DNA of 9,987 nucleotides, from positions 1-9,987 of the forward strand of contig JAFYIM010000290.1 in NCBI GenBank assembly GCA_017538635.1. The letters are read 5' to 3'. Source of the DNA: a bacterium. Lineage in GTDB: Bacteria > UBA3054. Positions 1-6,596 of the stretch are shown one piece after another (the first letter of the stretch is position 1; the number at the start of each line of letters is the position of its first letter). Both the position numbers and the translations under genes were made by a program. The notes under the pieces are model-generated. The model worked only from the letters and a program-made list of their open reading frames with translations, was not told the DNA's origin and made no database searches.

Positions 1-40
1 GCCGGACGCACTTTTTTGTGCTTGTTTCATTCCTTTGTGG

Positions 41-69
41 TTGCTTTTTAAAAGATAATATGTTATACT
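41..69 (+). promoter_or_regulatory. Promoter of the hipBA-like operon
   Basis: A -35-like TTGCTT (41-46) and a -10 TATACT (64-69) are separated by 17 bp, with a TG one base before the -10. This puts transcription start near 75, about 30 nt before the first gene. The surrounding DNA is very AT-rich. GATAATAT occurs both here (54-61) and just before the start codon (95-102). HipB-type proteins usually repress their own promoter, but I see no clear palindromic operator. The promoter is inferred from consensus only. Confidence 0.55.
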
Positions 70-103
70 TTATATGGTTAAAACATAATTAAAGGATAAT
101 ATA

Positions 104-406
104 ATGTCTTTATCGTTGAAAACGCCTTGGGAAGTATCTATGGAGATCGCCGGTCGATTGAAAGCTAAGAGGCTGGCCAGGAATCTGACTCAGCAAGGGC
201 TGGCCGCGAGAGCGGGCATGAGCATCGGATCTCTTAAACGCTTTGAAAAGACGGGGCAGATATCCTTCGCTTCCCTTTTGAACATCGCTTTGGTCTTGGA
301 CTGCCTGGACGAGTGTTATTCCTTGTTCAAGGAAGATCCGAAGCCCAGGAGCTTGTTTTATGAAGAGCCCGAGAGAAAAGAGAGACGGAGAGGAAAATTA
401 AAATGA
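104..406 (+). CDS. hipB: XRE-family regulator, HipB-like antitoxin
   Basis: This 100-aa protein is a small DNA-binding regulator of the Cro/C1 (XRE) family. The helix-turn-helix lies at about residues 17-65, with the recognisable LTQQGLAARAGMS turn and a following SLKRFEKTG recognition helix. It ends in a very basic tail (ERKERRRGKLK). The start at 104 has an AAAGGA ribosome binding site at 91-96. Met13 is a possible alternative start but has no comparable site. The stop overlaps the next start as ATGA, so the two genes are translationally coupled. Its HipA-like partner makes a HipB role likely: neutralising the kinase and repressing the operon. That role is inferred from family and context; the sequence itself shows only the DNA-binding domain. 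Confidence 0.85.
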   Translation: MSLSLKTPWEVSMEIAGRLKAKRLARNLTQQGLAARAGMSIGSLKRFEKTGQISFASLLNIALVLDCLDECYSLFKEDPKPRSLFYEEPERKERRRGKLK

Positions 407-1569
407 ATCTGAAAGTCTTTTACAATGCTTATGGAGAGCGCCGGCTCATGGGGCTTCTGTCCCAAAGAGAAGGCCGCATTTTTTTCGAGTACGCGCCGGA
501 TTTTTTTAATTTCGGGTTGGAAGTCTCGCCTTTCAAACTGCCGCTGCGGCCGGGGCTGTTTGAAGGAGATCCGATGTTTGCCGGCGGGCTGTTCGGAGTT
601 TTCAACGACAGTCTTCCGGACGGCTGGGGATGTCTGCTGCTGGATCGCCAGCTTATGCGGAGAAACATCTCATATAACGAGATCGGTCCTATCGACAGGC
701 TGCGGTTGATAGGCAAAGATCCCTTCGGAGCGTTGGAATACGAGCCGGCGGAGGAAGGCGCGGAGGAAACAATAAAGATAATCCTGGATTCCTTGGCGCG
801 CGAGGCCGACAAGATCCTGGTGGGACGCTCCCAGGAAATGCTGGACGAATTGGTGGCGCTGAACGGATCTTCGGGTGGCGCCAGGCCGAAGATAACGGCG
901 CTGGTATCGGATGACAAAAGCAAGATCGTTCAAAACAGCAGGGCTGTTCCGGACGGATTTTCATCCTGGATCATAAAATTCTCCAATAAGAGAGACAGGA
1001 AGGATCTGGGGCTGCATGAATACGTCTATTCCCTGATAGCGAAAAAGGCCGGCATAAAAATGACGGAAACATATCTTTTCCCTTCTAAAAACAGCAGCGG
1101 GCATTTCGGAACAAAGCGCTTCGACCGGGAAGGCAATCAAAAGATCCACATCCATTCCGCCAGCGGGTTGCTGCATGCTGATTTCAGGATACCGTGTTTA
1201 GATTATGCAAGTCTGCTTAGGCTGACGCAGCTATTAACGAAAAATCAGCAGGACATTGAGCAGATGGTCCGCTTGATGATCTTTAACGTAAAAGCGGGAA
1301 ACAAAGATGACCACAGCAAAAATTTCACCTTCCTCCTTGACAAAGCGGGAGAGTGGCATCTGTCCCCCGCCTACGATCTGACGAGATCCTCTGGCATAAA
1401 CGGCGAGCAGACGGCCATGGTCAACGGCAAGGGATGCGGCATAACCGACGAAGATCTCATCAAGGAAGCCCAAAGATACAATGTCTCTGCGGGAAAGGTC
1501 AGGGAAATGATCGCGCAAACGGAAGACGCGCTGGCGGATTACGACAGGCTGATGAAGGAGCTGAGATGA
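403..1569 (+). CDS. hipA: HipA-family serine/threonine kinase (toxin)
   Basis: This 388-aa protein has the full HipA layout: an N-terminal HipA_N/couple region (about 1-110) and a C-terminal kinase-like HipA_C region (about 150-385). Visible motifs are SSGGARPK at 156-163 (the P-loop-like segment holding the regulatory serine in this family), FGTKRFDR at 235-242, the catalytic loop NKDDHSKNF at 300-308 (D302 the likely catalytic Asp), and SPAYDL at 321-326 (D325 the likely metal ligand). In E. coli, HipA phosphorylates glutamyl-tRNA synthetase and stops growth; the target here cannot be read from sequence. The gene overlaps the XRE regulator by 4 nt, the usual toxin-antitoxin arrangement. All catalytic motifs are present, so it looks active. 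A non-toxic metabolic regulator of the same fold is possible. Confidence 0.92.
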   Translation: MNLKVFYNAYGERRLMGLLSQREGRIFFEYAPDFFNFGLEVSPFKLPLRPGLFEGDPMFAGGLFGVFNDSLPDGWGCLLLDRQLMRRNISYNEIGPIDRLRLIGKDPFGALEYEPAEEGAEETIKIILDSLAREADKILVGRSQEMLDELVALNGSSGGARPKITALVSDDKSKIVQNSRAVPDGFSSWIIKFSNKRDRKDLGLHEYVYSLIAKKAGIKMTETYLFPSKNSSGHFGTKRFDREGNQKIHIHSASGLLHADFRIPCLDYASLLRLTQLLTKNQQDIEQMVRLMIFNVKAGNKDDHSKNFTFLLDKAGEWHLSPAYDLTRSSGINGEQTAMVNGKGCGITDEDLIKEAQRYNVSAGKVREMIAQTEDALADYDRLMKELR

Positions 1570-1586
1570 GAAAAATGCTGATATAT

Positions 1587-1614
1587 AATTTTTTGGGATT
1601 TATCCCAAGAAATT
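1587..1614. terminator. Hairpin after hipA, probable terminator
   Basis: Arms 1587-1598 and 1603-1614 form a 12-bp stem (one T-G wobble) around a TTTA loop, with core TTGGGA/TCCCAA. It begins 18 nt after the hipA stop and precedes the promoter of the next operon. The long T run lies on the 5' side, so the strongest terminator form is on the minus strand; on the plus strand there is only a weak AT-rich tail. It could also be an operator. Confidence 0.45.
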
Positions 1615-1640
1615 ACATATTAGGCTCGCCAATGTTTTAG

Positions 1641-1646
1641 TATAAT
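1641..1646 (+). promoter_or_regulatory. -10 element of the alpha-galactosidase operon
   Basis: A perfect TATAAT preceded by TTTAG stands about 48 nt before the start codon at 1694. No good -35 is found at 16-18 bp; the nearest candidate is TATTAG at 1618-1623. The same TTTAGTATAAT string occurs in the DUF4143 ATPase promoter at 8187-8197. It may need an activator because of the weak -35. Confidence 0.45.
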
Positions 1647-1693
1647 TTTCTTAGGTAATAAAATATGGCTATGATCCGGGAGACCCAGAAATT

Positions 1694-3961
1694 ATGAAAA
1701 AAGCTCTGCTTTTCTTTTTGCTTCTGTTCGTCTGGTTTGCAGAGGCTTCGGACCTGACTTATGAGGAATTCAAGGACCTTATGTACATTAAAGCGTACTT
1801 GGAAGATAATGACGCCTTCAGGGATATGGTTTGGAGCGAATTCTTTGTTGAGACGGGTATCAGCGAGACAAACAAAGCGCATTATTTGGAAACGGCCAAC
1901 CGAAAAATCAAAGAACTCGTACCGGCTGAGCTCTGGACTTATGTCATGAAGTTTAACGAAGAGCTCTCCTTTGAGCATATGAGCTTGATGATTCGTTCTG
2001 ATCAGCCGGCTCCGAATTCAAGTTGGAGAGATTATAAAGCAAACGCCATAGCGAAAGATCTTCTCCGCAAAGCTGACGGCCTCGGAGGTCCTTTGTTCTT
2101 CTGGAGCTACGGAGGATCGGAGCAATTTGGAGAAATCTGCTTCTGGTACGAGTGGAGAAAATATTTGCCTAAAGTCTGGGATATGTGGTATGCATGTTGG
2201 AAAGAAGAAAACAAAAGAGAAAAACCCAGGGAAACGATCGTAAAAATACTGCTGGAAGACGCCGGCGGGCTGACGTATCATTTCGCTCCCTTCATATACG
2301 AGGCCATAAAGGAAGGCGACAGATCCTTGGAACGGAATTTTAGCGCGCTTTGGCCCAAAGGCAAGACCAACGAAACGTTTATGGTTTGGTGGGAAAGGGA
2401 AAAAGACAATTTCACGCTTCCTCCCTGCGAAGGATATAGGGAGGCGCAAAAAAGGCTGAAAGGCAAAGACACCGCGTATTCCCCACGGGATTTAGACGCG
2501 TGGAAAATGTGTCCGCATATAGAAAAATATTATGAAGATCCCGCCTACAAGACCAATTACTGGTATTATTTCTTGAAACCTGATTACGAGTACGACCAAG
2601 AAGGCGACGAATATATGCTGGACAGATTTCGCTTTAGCGATCTGTCCAAGGATGACGAGTGGCGCAAGGAAAAGTTAAAAAGCAGCGACAAAGAAGAAAT
2701 AAAAAAGCAAAAGGCCTTGAAAAAGGAGAACGCGATGGACATAGATGAGTTTTATGACAACACAGCGATGAGCCAGCCGGCGCCGCCCATGGGCTGGAAT
2801 TCTTACTGCACGATGAATTGCGATCCTACGGAGAAGGACGTTCTCGAGATCGCGAGGTGTATGGCGGACAACGGATACCTGGAGGCAGGCTACCGTTACA
2901 TCAACATTGACGACGGCTGGCTGGAAAAGGAGCGCGACGAAAAAGGCCAGCTCGTGGCGAGAAAAGACAAGTTCCCGCACGGAATGAGATTTTTGACGAG
3001 CAGGCTGCACGCTCTGGGCTTCAAGGCCGGGATCTATCTGGGCTGCGGCGTGACCACTTGGCATGGGGATGCGGGGACTTTGGGGCACGAGTTCAGCGAC
3101 GCGAAGCAGATCGCGGACTGGGGCTTCGATTACCTCAAATATGATTATCATCCGGCGGAAGGAGATCCGGAGCGCAACTTCATCAGGGAATATACTAAGA
3201 TGGGAGCCGCGCTTAGGGCGTCTGGGAGGAAGATCTTCTACAACCTCTGCGAGCACGGCAGAAGCAAGCCCTGGCTGTGGGCGCACGGCGTAGGTCCGAT
3301 GTGGCGCATCGGCTACGACATCAGGGACCAGTTCGACGGCAACGCGGGCTTGTGGTCCGTTACGGACGCCATGGAGAAAGGCATGCAGTCTATCGCGGAC
3401 TACGCCAGGCCGGGCAATTACAACGATCCGGATTTCCTGGTCTGCGGAATGCGCCATGCCAACGACTGGATGGGACCGGGCTGCACGGATATGGAATATC
3501 GCGCCAACTTCGGGCTCTGGTGCTTCACGGCCGCGCCTTTGATGATCGGCGGCGATCCGAGGAAACTGGACACCACGGCAAAGGTGATCCTGACGCATAA
3601 AGGCTACATCGCCCTGGATCAGGACCCCCTGTGCGTGCAGGGGCGCTGCTATAAGAAGTACGGTTTTGACGGCAAGGAATACTCCTCTACCAACGGTTAC
3701 GAAGTATGGAGAAGAGAGCTAAGTTCTTTGCGCTGGGCCGTAGCGCTCTTCAACAGATCCTCCGAAAAAAAGGAATTATCCTTCACGTATCGGGATATCG
3801 AGCTGGAAGCGGATTGGGAAGCGGAATTAACCGATCTCTGGAGCGGAGAAAGTTTAGGTATAATTACCCCTAAGAAGCCTGAGGAAACAGTCTATAAAAC
3901 ACTCGTGGAGCCCCACGAGTTCAAGATCCTTATCCTGAAACCGCGCTTCACGGAAGATTAA
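1694..3961 (+). CDS. Secreted GH27 alpha-galactosidase-like protein with novel N-domain
   Basis: This 755-aa protein has two halves. Residues 1-18 are a signal peptide (MKK, a hydrophobic run, then AEA-S). Residues 19 to about 345 are an aromatic-rich domain, dense in W and Y, that I do not recognise; it ends in a Lys/Glu-rich linker (322-346). Residues about 358-755 are a complete GH27 enzyme: PPMGWNSY at 364-371, INIDDGW at 403-409, YLKYD at 480-484 (D484 the likely nucleophile), MWRIGYDI at 536-543 (D542 the likely acid/base), NDPDF at 577-581, and a C-terminal beta domain. GH27 enzymes cleave terminal alpha-galactose or alpha-N-acetylgalactosamine from glycans; which one is undecided. GGGAGA at 1679-1684 serves the start. 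Met348 has its own strong ribosome binding site, so a shorter product or an ancestral fusion is possible. The stop overlaps the next start (TAATG). Confidence 0.9.
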   Translation: MKKALLFFLLLFVWFAEASDLTYEEFKDLMYIKAYLEDNDAFRDMVWSEFFVETGISETNKAHYLETANRKIKELVPAELWTYVMKFNEELSFEHMSLMIRSDQPAPNSSWRDYKANAIAKDLLRKADGLGGPLFFWSYGGSEQFGEICFWYEWRKYLPKVWDMWYACWKEENKREKPRETIVKILLEDAGGLTYHFAPFIYEAIKEGDRSLERNFSALWPKGKTNETFMVWWEREKDNFTLPPCEGYREAQKRLKGKDTAYSPRDLDAWKMCPHIEKYYEDPAYKTNYWYYFLKPDYEYDQEGDEYMLDRFRFSDLSKDDEWRKEKLKSSDKEEIKKQKALKKENAMDIDEFYDNTAMSQPAPPMGWNSYCTMNCDPTEKDVLEIARCMADNGYLEAGYRYINIDDGWLEKERDEKGQLVARKDKFPHGMRFLTSRLHALGFKAGIYLGCGVTTWHGDAGTLGHEFSDAKQIADWGFDYLKYDYHPAEGDPERNFIREYTKMGAALRASGRKIFYNLCEHGRSKPWLWAHGVGPMWRIGYDIRDQFDGNAGLWSVTDAMEKGMQSIADYARPGNYNDPDFLVCGMRHANDWMGPGCTDMEYRANFGLWCFTAAPLMIGGDPRKLDTTAKVILTHKGYIALDQDPLCVQGRCYKKYGFDGKEYSSTNGYEVWRRELSSLRWAVALFNRSSEKKELSFTYRDIELEADWEAELTDLWSGESLGIITPKKPEETVYKTLVEPHEFKILILKPRFTED
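2721..2737 (+). promoter_or_regulatory. Internal ribosome binding site and ATG in frame
   Basis: AAAAGGAG at 2721-2728 is followed after 6 nt by ATG at 2735, in frame with the large gene (codon 348). Initiation here would give a 408-aa protein without a signal peptide that starts about ten residues before the GH27 core, the usual length of a stand-alone GH27 enzyme. The site is stronger than the one at 1679-1684. Lys-rich coding sequence can create such a motif by chance, but its exact place at the domain boundary argues against that. Confidence 0.55.
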
Positions 3962-4419
3962 TGATGGAAAAAGAAGAATTAGCCAGAAAGAAATTCGTTG
4001 AGGGGCGCAACTGCGCCCAGGCGGTCTTCGCCACCTTCGCTCCGGAGCTGGGCGTAGACGAAGCCACGGCCCTCAGGATAGCCTCTTCCTTCGGAGGAGG
4101 CATAGGAAGGCTTAGGGAAGTCTGCGGGGCCTTTTCCGGGCTTTGCATGGTTGCCGGGCTCCTTAGAGGCTACGCCGACGGCGAGACCCCGGAAGAGAAG
4201 GCCGCCCACTACGCCCTCATCCAGGAACTGGCGGAAAAATTCAAGAAGGAGCACGGCTCCCTTATCTGCCGCGAGATCCTTCAGCTTAGTAAAGACGCTC
4301 CCACGCCTCCGACGCCGGAGGCAAGAACCACCAAGTATTACTCTAACCGTCCCTGCGAACGCTGCGTCGGCACCGCCGCCAGACTTTGCGAAGAACTTAT
4401 TAAGGAAAACAAAAAATGA
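3961..4419 (+). CDS. C_GCAxxG_C_C family protein
   Basis: This 152-aa protein belongs to the C_GCAxxG_C_C family, a small group of anaerobe proteins with conserved cysteines and no firmly established function; redox or metal binding is usually supposed. Cysteines lie at 18 (GRNCAQAVF), 55 (VCGAFSG), 62, 103, 132 and 135 (PCERC) and 143. A glycine-rich FGGGIGRL segment at 44-51 precedes the central motif. There is no signal peptide, so it is cytosolic. The start ATG shares one base with the upstream stop; a second ATG follows immediately at 3964. It overlaps the next gene as ATGA, so it is firmly inside the operon. An iron-sulfur or disulfide role next to two hydrolases is unexplained. Confidence 0.85.
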   Translation: MMEKEELARKKFVEGRNCAQAVFATFAPELGVDEATALRIASSFGGGIGRLREVCGAFSGLCMVAGLLRGYADGETPEEKAAHYALIQELAEKFKKEHGSLICREILQLSKDAPTPPTPEARTTKYYSNRPCERCVGTAARLCEELIKENKK

Positions 4420-5969
4420 AGAAAGGAAGTTTGCTTTGCGCGCTCGTTGCTCTAGCGCTTTTAGCCGGCTGCAAGACCAAGGAAGTTCAGGTCGTAAGAT
4501 GCCCCGTTGTGCCCGAGGTCCAGACCGCGACCATTACGAAAGCGGAATTGATGGACAAAATTAAAGGCGGCTGGGCCGGACAGCTAATAGGCTGCGCTTA
4601 CGGCGGCCCGACGGAATTCTGCTACAGGGGCGTGATGATCCCGGACGACAGGATACTGGAATATCCCGAGGGACACCTGAAATTTTTCTTCGACAAGATC
4701 CCGACTCTCTACGACGACATCTACATGGATCTGACTTTTATTGAAGTCATGCAGAAGAAAGGCATCCATGCGGACGCGAAAGAATTCGCCGTGGAATTTG
4801 CCAACCGCGACTACGGTCTCTGGCACGCCAACCAGGCGGCCCGCTATAACGTCTTGCACGGCGTCATGCCGCCGGAATCCGGCCACTGGCTCAACAATCC
4901 CCACGCCGACTGCATCGACTACCAGATCGAGAGCGACTTCGCGGGATTGATCTCCCCGGGCATGCCCAACGCGGCCTCCGAGATCTCCGACAGGATCGGC
5001 CACATCATGAACTACGGCGACGGCTGGTACGGCGGCGTCTTCACCGGCGCTATGTACACGGAAGCCTTCTTCGAGACCAACGTGCTGACCGTCGTGGAAA
5101 AAGCCTTGCAGACCATCCCGCCTGAAAGCGACTTTTACAAAAGGATCAGCCAGGTCATCGCCTGGTACAAGGAAGATCCCAAGGACTGGAAGCGCTGCTG
5201 GACTCTGTATAACGATGCCTATAGCGAAGACGTAGGCTGCCCCGAGCTGATCCTGGCGCCCGGCAACATCGACGCCACCATGAACAGCGCCTATGTCGTC
5301 ATGGGCCTTTTGTACGGCAACAAGGACTTCAAGGAGACTATGGAGATAGCGACTCGCTGCGGCCAGGACTCCGACTGCAACCCCTCCACCGCCGCCGGTA
5401 TTCTCGCCACCATGATCGGATACTCCAACATCCCGGAATACTGGATGCCGAATCTCAGGGAAACCGAGGACATCGATTTCATCTACACGAAACTGAATCT
5501 CAACAAGACCTACCAGGCCGTTTATGACCTGGCCATCCAGAACGTCCTTGCCAACCAGGGTTCCACCAACGAGACCGAAGTCACGATCGTAAGGGAAGAG
5601 CCCCAGACCGTCCGCTACGAAAAGAGCTTCCCCAACATGCGCCCGGTGGAACTGGCCAAGGATCTGGAGTTCCTAGGCACTCCCGAATGCAAGCAGAACA
5701 CCTTTACTTTCACAGGCAAAGGCTTCGCCATCCACGGCCATCTTAGCTGCCCTGATCCCCAATACGAATCTCAGCTGCAGCTTATCGTTGACGGCGTGCC
5801 CGTGAAGACTTTCCCCAACAGCTCCGACTACCGCAGGAAGATCGATACGCTCTGCTGGAAGTACGACCTCCCCTACGCCCCTCACACCGTGACCGTAAAG
5901 CTTCTGAATCCCAAGGAAGGCGCCAATCTCAAAGCTTCCCGCGTCTTCTACTACGAACCGAAGGAATAA
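4416..5969 (+). CDS. ADP-ribosylglycohydrolase-family lipoprotein
   Basis: This 517-aa protein is exported and lipid-anchored: residues 1-18 are hydrophobic after MKK, and LAGC places the lipidated Cys at 19. Residues about 41-350 match the ADP-ribosylglycohydrolase fold: KIKGGWAGQLIGCAYGGPTE at 48-67, the metal-binding motif YDDIYMDLT at 99-107 (D100, D101, D105), GDGWYGG at 201-207, and the second metal site GQDSDCNPSTAAG at 316-328 (D318, D320). Residues about 390-517 form a separate beta-rich domain ending HTVTVKLLNP, perhaps carbohydrate-binding. Family members remove ADP-ribose from proteins or act on other N-glycosides. An envelope-anchored copy beside an alpha-galactosidase suggests action on an external glycoside rather than on cytosolic ADP-ribose, but that is inference. 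It overlaps the upstream gene by 4 nt. Confidence 0.88.
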   Translation: MKKGSLLCALVALALLAGCKTKEVQVVRCPVVPEVQTATITKAELMDKIKGGWAGQLIGCAYGGPTEFCYRGVMIPDDRILEYPEGHLKFFFDKIPTLYDDIYMDLTFIEVMQKKGIHADAKEFAVEFANRDYGLWHANQAARYNVLHGVMPPESGHWLNNPHADCIDYQIESDFAGLISPGMPNAASEISDRIGHIMNYGDGWYGGVFTGAMYTEAFFETNVLTVVEKALQTIPPESDFYKRISQVIAWYKEDPKDWKRCWTLYNDAYSEDVGCPELILAPGNIDATMNSAYVVMGLLYGNKDFKETMEIATRCGQDSDCNPSTAAGILATMIGYSNIPEYWMPNLRETEDIDFIYTKLNLNKTYQAVYDLAIQNVLANQGSTNETEVTIVREEPQTVRYEKSFPNMRPVELAKDLEFLGTPECKQNTFTFTGKGFAIHGHLSCPDPQYESQLQLIVDGVPVKTFPNSSDYRRKIDTLCWKYDLPYAPHTVTVKLLNPKEGANLKASRVFYYEPKE

Positions 5970-5984
5970 AGACGCATACGAAAT

Positions 5985-6000
5985 GTCGCAATTTTGCGAC
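5985..6000. repeat. Inverted repeat GTCGCA/TGCGAC
   Basis: GTCGCA (5985-5990) and TGCGAC (5995-6000) form a 6-bp stem with an ATTT loop, 16 nt after the lipoprotein stop. A T-rich run (6010-6016) comes only 10 nt later. It may be a weak terminator for the operon or an operator for the riboswitch promoter that follows. Function is uncertain. Confidence 0.35.
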
Positions 6001-6029
6001 AGTAAGACATATTTTTCCTCCCTTATTTA

Positions 6030-6038
6030 TGCGATAAT
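6030..6038 (+). promoter_or_regulatory. Extended -10 promoter for the riboswitch transcript
   Basis: TGCGATAAT at 6030-6038 is an extended -10 (TGn plus GATAAT). No convincing -35 lies 16-18 bp upstream, which extended -10 promoters tolerate. It places transcription start at about 6044-6046, immediately before the 5' strand of riboswitch helix P1 at 6047. That fit supports it. Confidence 0.55.
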
Positions 6039-6046
6039 GGAGGTGA

Positions 6047-6131
6047 CCTATTAAGAATGCGCGAGAGACAAGCTCGTTGACCGCATAGCAACCTGCGAAC
6101 TTTTGTAAGGTGCTAAAGCTTGACCGATAGG
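6047..6131 (+). ncRNA. SAM riboswitch (SAM-I superfamily, P4-less)
   Basis: This RNA element senses S-adenosylmethionine. By hand, P1 is CCTATT (6047-6052) with GATAGG (6126-6131). After the conserved AAGA, P2 is ATGCG (6057-6061) with CGCAT (6082-6086), then CGAG (6062-6065) with CTCG (6073-6076), and TTGA (6077-6080) supplies the UGA side of the kink-turn. The P2 loop CAAG (6069-6072) pairs with CTTG (6119-6122) as the pseudoknot. AGCAACC and AGGTGCTAAA (6108-6117) are the conserved SAM-core strings, and P3 is ACCT (6091-6094) with AGGT (6108-6111). There is no room for P4, which points to the SAM-I/IV or SAM-IV type rather than classic SAM-I. L3 CTTTT (6100-6104) could pair with AAAAG (6136-6140) as the second pseudoknot of those types. 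Confidence 0.86.
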
Positions 6132-6176
6132 CGAAAAAAGAAGAACGCCCGTCGGTGACGATGGGCGTTTTTCTTT
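6123..6176 (+). terminator. Riboswitch expression platform: terminator and antiterminator
   Basis: A 10-bp stem, 6145-6154 with 6159-6168, closes a GTGA tetraloop and runs into TTTTTCTTT: a strong intrinsic terminator. Its 5' arm can instead pair with 6123-6133: ACCGATAGGCG with CGCCCGTCGGT (6146-6156), 10 of 11 pairs including one wobble. That antiterminator consumes the whole 3' strand of P1 (6126-6131). SAM binding should stabilise P1, release the terminator and switch the downstream gene off, the standard logic of SAM-I-type switches. Confidence 0.85.
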
Positions 6177-6227
6177 GGCCTTCTTATTAGGGATCCGAAA
6201 TATTAAAACCTAATGTAAGGAGGAAAA

Positions 6228-6596
6228 ATGAAAACCTTATCTTTTACGGAAACGTCCGTTGGAAAAAGCATAACGCTCATCGCCAGCAAACCGCGCATTG
6301 CGGACGGATGTTGGCATGTTATCGACTGGAAGAAGGCCGCCGAGATCATCCGTAAACACAAACCGAAAAAAGCCGAAGTCGGAATGCCGGAAGGCTGGGA
6401 GATCACCAAGGCGGTAATTTTTGAAAACGGAAAACTCAAAAACCCCTTAACGCCGATGATAACTTCCTGGGGAACTTTCGTGCTGCGGCTGGACGGCAGC
6501 AACGTCTATCATCTGTGCTTCAAGAAAGCCAAAAATCCAAAGAGCAGCTATTATAGAGCCTGGCCCAAGCGTTTTGCCAAAAAGCTTGCGGAATAA
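6228..6596 (+). CDS. Small basic protein of unknown function under SAM control
   Basis: I do not recognise this 122-aa protein. It has no signal peptide or membrane segment and is probably cytosolic. It is strongly basic, with 19 Lys and 5 Arg against about 10 acidic residues, and its C-terminal 25 residues (KKAKNPKSSYYRAWPKRFAK) are especially so. A WHVIDWKKAAEIIRKH stretch at 29-44 looks helical, and VIFENGKL and WGTFVLRLDG look like beta strands, so it is probably a small alpha/beta domain. Only Cys28 and Cys97 are present. The start has a consensus TAAGGAGG at 6216-6223, 4 nt before the ATG. It is the first and apparently only gene behind the SAM riboswitch terminator, so it should be expressed when SAM is low. 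A role in methionine or SAM metabolism is inferred from regulation alone. Confidence 0.78.
   Translation: MKTLSFTETSVGKSITLIASKPRIADGCWHVIDWKKAAEIIRKHKPKKAEVGMPEGWEITKAVIFENGKLKNPLTPMITSWGTFVLRLDGSNVYHLCFKKAKNPKSSYYRAWPKRFAKKLAE

Noticed and set aside
2675..3598. Long open frame on the minus strand (307 codons) inside the alpha-galactosidase gene
   Set aside because: It lies opposite the GH27 catalytic domain, is rich in Arg, Val, Pro and His in the manner of an antisense shadow, and has no recognisable motif.
6047..6176. Reading this region as a small structural RNA such as SRP RNA or 6S RNA
   Set aside because: It lacks the SRP GGAAGCAGCC-type motif and fits the SAM aptamer core strand by strand.
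6186..6214. ATTAGG/CCTAAT hairpin just before the start of the 122-aa gene
   Set aside because: Only 6 bp with a 17-nt loop; too weak to claim as a second regulatory structure.
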